Shown piece after piece: positions 1-5,797 of a DNA stretch of 8,580 nt. Within the stretch, counting starts at the first letter, position 1; each line of letters begins with the position of its first letter. The DNA comes from an uncultured Clostridia bacterium. Lineage in GTDB: Bacteria; Bacillota; Clostridia; UBA1381. The notes under the pieces were generated by a model. It saw only the letters and a list, made by a program, of their open reading frames with translations. It did no database searches and was not told the origin of the DNA. The position numbers and the translations under genes were made by a program. The DNA is taken from positions 1 through 8,580 of the forward strand of contig CAKSFY010000098.1 in assembly GCA_934454035.1 (NCBI GenBank). The letters run 5' to 3'.

Positions 1-1
1 T

Positions 2-514
2 TCAAAAAGAATAAAATCCAAATATGATTTTAAAACATATGAAAGCACAAAAGATGCGGTTGAATGGATTCTTTTATCATTAAAAAAACTGAAATTGAGT
101 TCTCAAAAACCTAAGGTTGATTTTTTGTTTCATATAGGAGATATAGGTTGTAGTTGCAATACGCTTGATGAATTTATTGAAAATGCATACGGACAAAAGG
201 AATATAAATTGACTCAATTTACCGTTGTGCAGTTTAAAAAAGTAGATATTTGCATATATATTTCATCCAACAACGAAGACGAATTATATATAAAAACTAA
301 CAATAAAAATACTTTAGAAAAAATTATATTATGTCTTGATGAAACGGCGAGCAAAGATATTTATTGCGAAGGAACAAACAATACTGATATCAAAAAGGTT
401 TCAAAAATTCAACAGTGGACTATTGCTATTCTGCAAAATTTATTAGCAAATTGGATATGGGTGGTTATAGTTGCTATTTTTACATTTATTGTAGCTTTCT
501 TTTCTAAAAAGTGA
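2..514 (+). CDS. Partial unknown protein with C-terminal membrane anchor
   Basis: The reading frame is open from the left edge to a TGA at 512-514, so the start lies outside the window; 170 residues are visible. I do not recognise the family. The visible part begins with a basic, probably helical segment. A soluble mixed alpha/beta-looking domain follows, with the stretches VDFLFHIGDIG and VDICIYISSNN. A Lys/Gln-rich linker leads to one strongly hydrophobic segment (LLANWIWVVIVAIFTFIVAF) that ends in SKK at the C-terminus, which suggests a tail-anchored protein with its bulk in the cytoplasm. An internal TTG at 95 could pass for a start, but the frame upstream is fully open and no good ribosome binding site precedes it. 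The gene is visibly more AT-rich than hsdR downstream, which suggests separate acquisition. The 11-bp gap to hsdR implies one operon. A role as an accessory or sensor protein of the restriction locus is inference only. Confidence 0.75.
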   Translation, partial: SKRIKSKYDFKTYESTKDAVEWILLSLKKLKLSSQKPKVDFLFHIGDIGCSCNTLDEFIENAYGQKEYKLTQFTVVQFKKVDICIYISSNNEDELYIKTNNKNTLEKIILCLDETASKDIYCEGTNNTDIKKVSKIQQWTIAILQNLLANWIWVVIVAIFTFIVAFFSKK

Positions 515-518
515 GGTG
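513..518 (+). promoter_or_regulatory. RBS of hsdR overlapping upstream stop codon
   Basis: GAGGTG lies 7 bases before the ATG at 526 and shares bases with the TGA of the preceding gene. This fixes the hsdR start and suggests translational coupling between the two genes. Confidence 0.7.
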
Positions 519-525
519 AACACAA

Positions 526-3500
526 ATGACAAACTTTGATTTCTTAAAATCCGAACCGAAATTTGCCGCATTCAGTGATGTGGCTATTTCTGCTGAAAAG
601 ATTTTAAATATTGATGCGGCGGCATCTGTATTAAATTGCCGCAGAGCGATGGAATTTGCGGTCAAGTGGATGTATTCGGTTGACAAGGATTTGGAAATGC
701 CCTATGAGACAACGCTTGTGTCGCTTATAAATTCCGAGGACTTTCGCGATCTTGCCGGCAACGACATTCTTTTCAGAATGAACTATATACGAAAATGCGG
801 AAATGACGCGGCACATTCGGGCAATAAAATCACGGTTGATCAGGCAAAGCTTTGCATAGAAAATCTCTACATATTTATGGATTTTGTGGCTTGCTGTTAC
901 TCTGAAAAATATAACGATATCATAACGCCTTTTGACAAAACATTTCTTGAAAATCCGGGCGAAGATGTTGCAGGCAAGCAAAAGGAACTTGATTTTGAGA
1001 AACTAATCGCTGAAAACAAGGCGTTAAAAGATGAGTTTACCGCGCGTCGTGCCGAGCAGCAGCAGACTTATGTTCCCAAGCCTCTTGATTTATCCGAATT
1101 TAAGACAAGAAAAATATACATAGATACAATGCTCCAAGATTCAGGCTGGGTAGAAAATGATACATGGGAGAATGAGGTTGAACTTCCCGGTATGCCGAAT
1201 AAATCCGAGGTTGGTTATGCGGATTACGTTTTATATGACGATACACACAAGCCTTTAGCCGTTGTTGAGGCAAAGCGCACATGCGTTGATGTGTCAAAAG
1301 GCAGACAACAGGCAAAGCTTTATGCCGATATTTTAGAAAAACAATATGGCAGACGCCCTGTGATTTTCTTAACCAACGGCTTTGAAACACGAATTGACGA
1401 CGGGCAATACCCCGAAAGAAAAGTTGCAACCATTTATTCAAAGCGTGATTTGGAAAAGATTTTCAATCTTCGTAGGGCAAGGACAAGCCTTAAGAATGTG
1501 AGGGTCGATAAAGATATCGCCGGCAGATATTATCAGGAGGGCGCTATCAAGGCGGTATGCAATGCTTTTGACGAGAAAAACCGCAGAAAAGCGCTGCTTG
1601 TCATGGCAACGGGTTCGGGAAAAACAAGGACCGTCATTGCCCTTTGCAAAGTTCTTTTAGAACGCGGCTGGGTCAAAAATATTCTGTTTTTGGCGGACAG
1701 AACCTCGCTTGTTACTCAGGCAAAGCGATCTTTCGTTAATTTGCTGCCCGATTTATCTGTTACAAACTTGTGCGAAGAAAAAGATAATTTTGCGGCGCAT
1801 TGTGTGTTCTCAACTTATCAGACAATGTATAATTGCATAGACGAAATAAAAGACGATGAAGGTAAACTTTTCACAAGCGGTCATTTCGACCTTTTAATCT
1901 GTGATGAGGCACACCGTTCGATTTATAATAAATACAGAGATATATTTAACTATTTTGACGCACCGCTTGTTGGTCTTACCGCTACGCCGAAAGATGAAAT
2001 CGACAAAAATACTTATGATATTTTCGAACTTAAAAGCGGTGTGCCTACCTATGGCTATGAACTCTGCCAAGCGGTTAAAGACGGATATCTGGTTGACTAC
2101 ATGTCGGTAGAATCGAAGCTTAAATTCATTGAGCAGGGCATTACCTATGAAGAACTGACACAAGAAGAAAAAGAAGAATACGAAAACTTATTTGAAGACA
2201 AAGACGGAGAAATTCCCGAAAGAATAAGTTCTTCCGCACTTAACGAGTGGATATTCAACCGAGATACAATCCGTCAGGTTTTAAATATTTTAATGACAGA
2301 CGGAATAAAGATCGAATATGGCGAAAAAATCGGAAAGACAATAATATTTGCAAAAAATCATCTCCATGCTGAGAAAATACTTGAGGTTTTCAATTCCGAA
2401 TATCCGCATCTCAACGGATTCGCAAAGGTGATTGACAACAAAATCAATTATGCACAAAGCATGATTGATGAATTTTCCGATCCTAAAAAGCTACCGCAGG
2501 TTGCAATTTCCGTGGATATGCTGGACACGGGTATTGATGTACCGGAGGTTTTGAATCTTGTATTCTTTAAAAAAGTTATGAGTAAGGCGAAGTTTTGGCA
2601 GATGATAGGCAGAGGGACGAGACTTTGCCCGAAACTGCTTGACGGAGAGGATAAAAACAAGTTTTACATTTTTGATTTTTGCGGAAACTTTGAGTTTTTC
2701 AAAATGAATAACGGAAAACCTACGGCAAATCAGATGGCGCTTCAGGGGGCAATATTCAATCTGAAATCGAAAATTATTTTTAAGCTTCAGGATATTGCTT
2801 ATCAGACCGAAGATTTAATTGCCTTTCGAAAAAGTTTGGTTTCTGAAATGATAGCAAAGGTTCGTGAAATTAATAAAGAGAATTTCGCAGTAAAACAGCA
2901 TCTCAAGCATGTTGAATTATACGCAAATGAAGAAAATTATGTATCGCTTACATACGAAGATACGCTAATTATTAAGGAAGAACTTGCTCCGCTCATTATC
3001 CCGGACGATGATGAGGCAAGCGCTGTGCGTTTTGATGCGCTTATGTACGGTATTGAGCTTGCATATCTTGCCGGGAAAGATTATGCAAGGCATAGGAGTG
3101 ATTTGTTCAAAAAAGTAAGCGGTATTGCAAGCGTTGCTAACATTCCGGAAATATCGGCGAAGTCTGAACTTATCAATAAAATTTTGCATACCGATTATCT
3201 TGATAACTGCGAAATCAACGGTTTTGAACATATCCGTGAGTCACTTCGTAATTTGATGAAATATATTCCGCATAATATTTTAAGATACGATACCAATTTC
3301 AGCGATGATATTCTTTCAACAGAGTGGAAAGAATCCGAACTTGAGAGTAATGACCTTAAAAACTATAAAGTAAATGCAGAGTATTATGTAAGACAGCATC
3401 AGGATAACAGTGTAATTGCAAAATTGAAAGGTAACGTGCCGCTTACAAAGGATGACATTGCAAAGCTTGAAAAGATTTTGTGGAGTGAAGTCGGAACAAA

Positions 3501-3816
3501 AGATGAATATACCGCCGAATATGGCGAAAAGCCGCTTGGCGAGTTTGTTCGCGAGATTGTCGGGCTTGATATGAATGCCGCAAAAGAAGCGTTTTCCGAA
3601 TTCCTTAATAATGCAAATCTTGATTCAAAACAAATTTATTTTGTAAATCAAATTGTAGAATATATTGTACATAACGGAATGATGAAGGATTTATCCGTGC
3701 TTCAAGATGCACCGTTTACGGATAGAGGCAGTGTTGTTGAAATCTTTACAGATCTTTCTGTATGGGCAGGGATTCGCAAAGTTATTGAGACGATAAATAT
3801 GAATGCAGCGGCATAA
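526..3816 (+). CDS. hsdR: Type I restriction enzyme R subunit (EcoKI-like helicase-nuclease)
   Basis: This is the motor and nuclease subunit of a type I restriction-modification complex, which with HsdM and HsdS translocates and cuts unmodified DNA in the cytoplasm. The 1096 residues are close to the usual length of about 1000-1200. Residues 1-120 resemble the DUF4145 N-terminal domain, with the RRAMEFAVKWM and IRKCGNDAAH stretches. A charged, coiled-coil-like linker spans about 147-185. The HSDR_N nuclease domain shows D233 and E248-A-K250 of the PD-(D/E)xK site. The SF2 helicase motifs are complete: Walker A ATGSGKT at 361-367, DEAH at 460-463, TAT at 485-487, DMLDTGIDVPE near 664-674 and QMIGRGTR at 692-699. 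A helical C-terminal region (about 940-1085) resembles EcoEI_R_C. ATG 526 is supported by GAGGTG. All catalytic motifs look intact. No hsdM or hsdS is in the window, so the complex must be completed from outside it, or this is an orphan R subunit. Family assignment is firm; activity is inferred. Confidence 0.93.
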   Translation: MTNFDFLKSEPKFAAFSDVAISAEKILNIDAAASVLNCRRAMEFAVKWMYSVDKDLEMPYETTLVSLINSEDFRDLAGNDILFRMNYIRKCGNDAAHSGNKITVDQAKLCIENLYIFMDFVACCYSEKYNDIITPFDKTFLENPGEDVAGKQKELDFEKLIAENKALKDEFTARRAEQQQTYVPKPLDLSEFKTRKIYIDTMLQDSGWVENDTWENEVELPGMPNKSEVGYADYVLYDDTHKPLAVVEAKRTCVDVSKGRQQAKLYADILEKQYGRRPVIFLTNGFETRIDDGQYPERKVATIYSKRDLEKIFNLRRARTSLKNVRVDKDIAGRYYQEGAIKAVCNAFDEKNRRKALLVMATGSGKTRTVIALCKVLLERGWVKNILFLADRTSLVTQAKRSFVNLLPDLSVTNLCEEKDNFAAHCVFSTYQTMYNCIDEIKDDEGKLFTSGHFDLLICDEAHRSIYNKYRDIFNYFDAPLVGLTATPKDEIDKNTYDIFELKSGVPTYGYELCQAVKDGYLVDYMSVESKLKFIEQGITYEELTQEEKEEYENLFEDKDGEIPERISSSALNEWIFNRDTIRQVLNILMTDGIKIEYGEKIGKTIIFAKNHLHAEKILEVFNSEYPHLNGFAKVIDNKINYAQSMIDEFSDPKKLPQVAISVDMLDTGIDVPEVLNLVFFKKVMSKAKFWQMIGRGTRLCPKLLDGEDKNKFYIFDFCGNFEFFKMNNGKPTANQMALQGAIFNLKSKIIFKLQDIAYQTEDLIAFRKSLVSEMIAKVREINKENFAVKQHLKHVELYANEENYVSLTYEDTLIIKEELAPLIIPDDDEASAVRFDALMYGIELAYLAGKDYARHRSDLFKKVSGIASVANIPEISAKSELINKILHTDYLDNCEINGFEHIRESLRNLMKYIPHNILRYDTNFSDDILSTEWKESELESNDLKNYKVNAEYYVRQHQDNSVIAKLKGNVPLTKDDIAKLEKILWSEVGTKDEYTAEYGEKPLGEFVREIVGLDMNAAKEAFSEFLNNANLDSKQIYFVNQIVEYIVHNGMMKDLSVLQDAPFTDRGSVVEIFTDLSVWAGIRKVIETINMNAAA

Positions 3817-4007
3817 AAAAAGTTTTAAAATAACCGGGAAAAGCATAATGAGCAGATTCCTGATTATATGGATTCACCGTATGAGTAATAAGAAATATTT
3901 TCAACCCACCTAGCAAAACTACAAATATTATGTTATCAGCAATGCTCTGTAATGTTTGTCTGTCAACACATGAACATTCCGAAAGAGAAAACCGAAAACA
4001 TATTTCA

Positions 4008-4052
4008 GGGCAATCCCTCATTTTGAGGTTTACACAAAATGAGAGATTGCCC
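4008..4052. repeat. Palindromic intergenic repeat, copy 1
   Basis: Arms 4008-4025 and 4035-4052 pair at 17 of 18 positions around a 9-base loop. The one mismatch (C4016/A4044) becomes a G-U pair in minus-strand RNA. It sits in the 261-bp spacer between the convergent hsdR and tautomerase genes, where no other feature was found. It could end transcripts from either side, but no clear T-run follows on either strand. Its right half, TTTACACAAAATGAG plus GATTG, recurs at 8052-8072, and its AATCCCTCATTT arm recurs at 8024-8035, both in the same orientation. Confidence 0.75.
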
Positions 4053-4077
4053 CCTTAATTTGCCTATTGCGTATTTT

Positions 4078-4314
4078 TTACTTCTGCTTATATAATTTTT
4101 CACCGTCAAGCACAAGCATTTTATCTTTTTTAGGCTCTATTTCCGGTTTAACAACTGTATTTGCCCACTGTTCGGGTTTTATCTCCTCAATGGAAATTGA
4201 TATAGCTTGAGGCGGACAACCCCATTCATCAATAAATATCTGATTTATTTTATCAACTACTTTTATCTTTGTTTCAAAATCTTTGGGATAGGCTTTAATG
4301 GCAATGTATGGCAT
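4078..4314 (-). CDS. PptA-like 4-oxalocrotonate tautomerase family protein
   Basis: The 78-residue protein begins MPYIAIKAYPKDF and resembles E. coli PptA (YdcE) along its length, including the later ISISIEEIKPEQW and EIEP stretches. Members of this family use the N-terminal proline, exposed when Met1 is removed, as catalytic base for keto-enol tautomerisation. Pro2 is present here. The length is typical of a single beta-alpha-beta subunit that works as an oligomer in the cytoplasm; the substrate cannot be read from sequence. It is the second gene of the operon with the aldo/keto reductase, 15 bp after that gene's stop, with a strong ribosome binding site. A small-molecule carbonyl pathway or detoxification role is inferred from this pairing. 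The family call is fairly sure, the physiological role is not. Confidence 0.85.
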   Translation of the reverse strand: MPYIAIKAYPKDFETKIKVVDKINQIFIDEWGCPPQAISISIEEIKPEQWANTVVKPEIEPKKDKMLVLDGEKLYKQK

Positions 4315-4320
4315 TTTATT

Positions 4321-4329
4321 TTCCTCCTT
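4321..4329 (-). promoter_or_regulatory. Strong RBS of the tautomerase gene
   Basis: On the minus strand AAGGAGGAA lies immediately after the reductase stop codon. Its GGAGG core is 8 bases before the ATG at 4314. It fixes the start and supports co-transcription with the upstream gene. Confidence 0.8.
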
Positions 4330-5196
4330 TTAATCATCTGCGTGGACATCAAATGCGCTAATCAAAAACTCGGCAACTCCCGGTGCGTCCGGATTGTGAC
4401 AGCCTTTGCCTGTATCAAGTGCACGCATTTTATTCATTTCTTCATCTGTCAGCTCAAAATCAAAAATATCCATATTACTCTTAATTCGTTCGGGATTTGT
4501 TGATTTCGGAAAAATAATCGCCCCTTCTTGCAATTCAAATCTTAAAATAACCTGTCCTGCTGTTTTGTTATGCGTTTCGGCAATATTTAAGATGACAGAA
4601 TCTTCAAGCATATCTTTATTTCCTTGTCCGAGCGGACCCCAGCCTTCAAGTTTTACCCCTGCGGTGTCCATAATCTTTCTTATTGCTTTCTGTTGATAAT
4701 ATGGGTTAAACTCTATCTGATTTACGGACGGCTTCGTGTCAAACTGCGGAATAAAATTGTTCCAGATAGCAGGCGTCATATTACTTACGCCGATTGAACG
4801 TATTTTCCCATCTGCTTTTGCATCTTCCATAGCACGCCAAGCACCCGGAACATCTCCGTACGGCTGATGTATAAGATATAAATCCATATAATCCAAACCG
4901 AGTTTTTTAAGCGATGTTTCTATCCCTTTTTTTGCCGCTTCATAACCGTAATCCTGCAGCCAAAGCTTGCTTGTTAAAAATATATCTTCTCTTTTAATTC
5001 CGCTTTTACGAATAGCCTTGCCGACTTCTGCTTCGTTGAAATAAGCAACTGCAGTATCAATATGACGGATACCGAGTTCAAGAGCCTCTCTGACTGCGTT
5101 GTATGTGCTGCCGTCAGCCGGAATTTGGAATGTACCGAACCCGTAAACCGGAATCTCAACACCGTCATTTAATTTTACGCTTTCGATTTTTACCAT
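4330..5196 (-). CDS. Aldo/keto reductase (AKR5-like)
   Basis: This is an NADPH-dependent carbonyl reductase with a TIM-barrel fold, most like the 2,5-diketo-D-gluconate reductase / YvgN group. With the start chosen here it has 288 residues, normal for the family. The catalytic tetrad is visible as Asp47 (HIDTA), Tyr52 (AYFNE), Lys77 (TSKLW) and His110 (LIHQP). The strand KIRSIGVSN (131-139) and the cofactor-binding stretch IIFPKSTNPERIKSN (227-241) are also present. An upstream in-frame ATG at 5217 would add seven residues. It lacks a ribosome binding site, and AAAGGAAA falls within those extra codons, so the ATG at 5196 is preferred. The gene leads a two-gene operon with the tautomerase. The nearest convincing minus-strand promoter lies at 5452-5480, beyond a gene relic. 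The substrate is unknown; likely roles are reduction of reactive aldehydes or sugar-derived ketones. Confidence 0.92.
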   Translation of the reverse strand: MVKIESVKLNDGVEIPVYGFGTFQIPADGSTYNAVREALELGIRHIDTAVAYFNEAEVGKAIRKSGIKREDIFLTSKLWLQDYGYEAAKKGIETSLKKLGLDYMDLYLIHQPYGDVPGAWRAMEDAKADGKIRSIGVSNMTPAIWNNFIPQFDTKPSVNQIEFNPYYQQKAIRKIMDTAGVKLEGWGPLGQGNKDMLEDSVILNIAETHNKTAGQVILRFELQEGAIIFPKSTNPERIKSNMDIFDFELTDEEMNKMRALDTGKGCHNPDAPGVAEFLISAFDVHADD

Positions 5197-5206
5197 GGTA
5201 ATCACA

Positions 5207-5215
5207 TTTCCTTTC
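5207..5215 (-). promoter_or_regulatory. RBS that decides the reductase start
   Basis: On the minus strand GAAAGGAAA ends about 10 bases before the ATG at 5196, a somewhat long but workable spacing. It overlaps the codons after the alternative ATG at 5217, which argues against that start. Confidence 0.55.
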
Positions 5216-5415
5216 ATAATAAATATTTTTTAATATTAAATTCAAGTATTCTCTGCAAAATGTCTGAGTTCGTTCTTCAAAGCTGTATGCACCGCCGCTT
5301 AATGCCGGCAGAACAGATCGTTTATCATGTCCGAAATTGTTTCAACACATATATCTTTGTTAAATTCATTGTTTTCTATTCCGGATCGGATTAGAATTAC
5401 ATATTAAAAGTTCAT
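5213..5415 (-). pseudogene. Possible relic of a small gene, perhaps a regulator
   Basis: An ATG at 5415 has a GGAG site (5423-5426) seven bases upstream and a good promoter behind it. The frame reads Met-Asn-Phe and then hits TAA at 5406-5404. Beyond that stop the same frame is coding-like from 5403 to 5302 (ILIRSGIENNEFNKDI, VETISDMIND). A second minus frame, 5341 to about 5213, is also coding-like (DKRSVLPALSGGAYSFEER, TFCREYLNLILKN). Both fragments have the flavour of TetR-type C-terminal ligand domains, but they occur in the opposite order to that expected of one protein, so the family is only a guess. The position directly upstream of the reductase operon would suit its former regulator. 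Alternatives are a chance open stretch or a short leader peptide. Confidence 0.3.
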
Positions 5416-5451
5416 ATTTCATCTCCGTAAATTCCATTTTGTTTTATAAAT

Positions 5452-5480
5452 ACTATACCACAAAAATGCCGGGAAAGCAA
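5452..5480 (-). promoter_or_regulatory. Minus-strand promoter ahead of relic and reductase operon
   Basis: On the minus strand TTGCTT (5480-5475) is separated by exactly 17 bases from TATAGT (5457-5452), with TGG directly before the -10 box as in an extended -10 promoter. It would start transcripts near 5445 that run through the relic into the reductase and tautomerase genes. No better promoter was found closer to the reductase. Confidence 0.6.
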
Positions 5481-5501
5481 TCGTTTCCGACTGCTTTCTC
5501 C
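5471..5501 (-). promoter_or_regulatory. Palindrome overlapping the -35 box, possible operator or hairpin
   Basis: Arms 5473-5483 and 5488-5498 are 11 bases long. Read on the minus strand they pair fully, with one G-U, around a GAAA tetraloop, and two more G-C pairs are possible past a bulged A. The -35 hexamer of the minus-strand promoter lies inside one arm, which suits an operator. A run of five T's (5466-5462) begins six bases after the stem, so a weak minus-strand terminator is the alternative. Confidence 0.45.
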
Positions 5502-5712
5502 AATTTGCACAATGATTTATTTTATTCAAATTCCGGGTGTTATCAGCCGAGTTTGCAAGGTGCGTATTTGCAGCTTCTTTAATATCTGTATAGTACCGCA
5601 TAGAATTGCTGCGAACAGCAGATTTATAAAATGTGGTAAATGCTGCGGAGAAAGAATACATATTTTTATTTCTGCCTTGTATTCGGTTTCAACATAAATT
5701 TTCCCAAACCTC
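5502..5712. other. Intergenic stretch with no recognised feature
   Basis: This is the central part of the divergent spacer between the minus-strand promoter region and the promoter of the secreted protein. Short open frames exist on both strands, but none has a convincing ribosome binding site or a recognisable product. A five-base stem with a CGAA loop at 5607-5620 is too small to call. Decayed coding sequence is possible but cannot be shown. Confidence 0.4.
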
Positions 5713-5741
5713 TTGCATATTACACCAATATGGTATATAAT
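5713..5741 (+). promoter_or_regulatory. Promoter of the secreted SH3/stalk protein gene
   Basis: TTGCAT (5713-5718) and a perfect TATAAT (5736-5741) are separated by 17 bases. The predicted start near 5748 leaves a leader of about 50 bases before the ribosome binding site. A small inverted repeat, ACCA-ATA-TGGT (5723-5733), lies within the spacer and could be a protein site, though it is short. Confidence 0.75.
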
Positions 5742-5784
5742 AATTATAGAACGCAAATTTTAATTAATCTACGTAAAAAATAAA

Positions 5785-5790
5785 AGGAGG
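5785..5790 (+). promoter_or_regulatory. RBS supporting a GTG start
   Basis: AGGAGG lies seven bases upstream of the GTG at 5798 and supports that non-ATG start. The next in-frame ATG falls inside the signal peptide and would destroy it. Confidence 0.85.
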
Positions 5791-5797
5791 ATTTATT

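Noticed and set aside
95..514. Complete small gene starting at TTG 95
   Set aside because: The frame is open to the window edge and the upstream codons read naturally, so the gene is partial.
631..3231. Several 69-116 codon frames, mostly on the minus strand, inside hsdR
   Set aside because: They are shadows of the large hsdR frame, with no start signals or recognisable products.
3782..4021. 79-codon minus-strand frame between hsdR and the repeat
   Set aside because: It overlaps the 3' end of hsdR and one arm of the palindrome, has no recognisable domain and no good ribosome binding site.
4008..4052. Copy 1 palindrome as a classical intrinsic terminator
   Set aside because: The stem is strong but neither exit has a T-run, so it is listed as a repeat; terminator activity stays possible.
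5197..5217. Longer start for the reductase at 5217
   Set aside because: No ribosome binding site precedes it, and the only AAAGGA site lies inside the added codons, pointing to the ATG at 5196.
5419..5756. Overlapping frames of 61-80 codons on both strands of the divergent spacer
   Set aside because: No ribosome binding site, no recognised motif, and they conflict with the two well-formed promoters.
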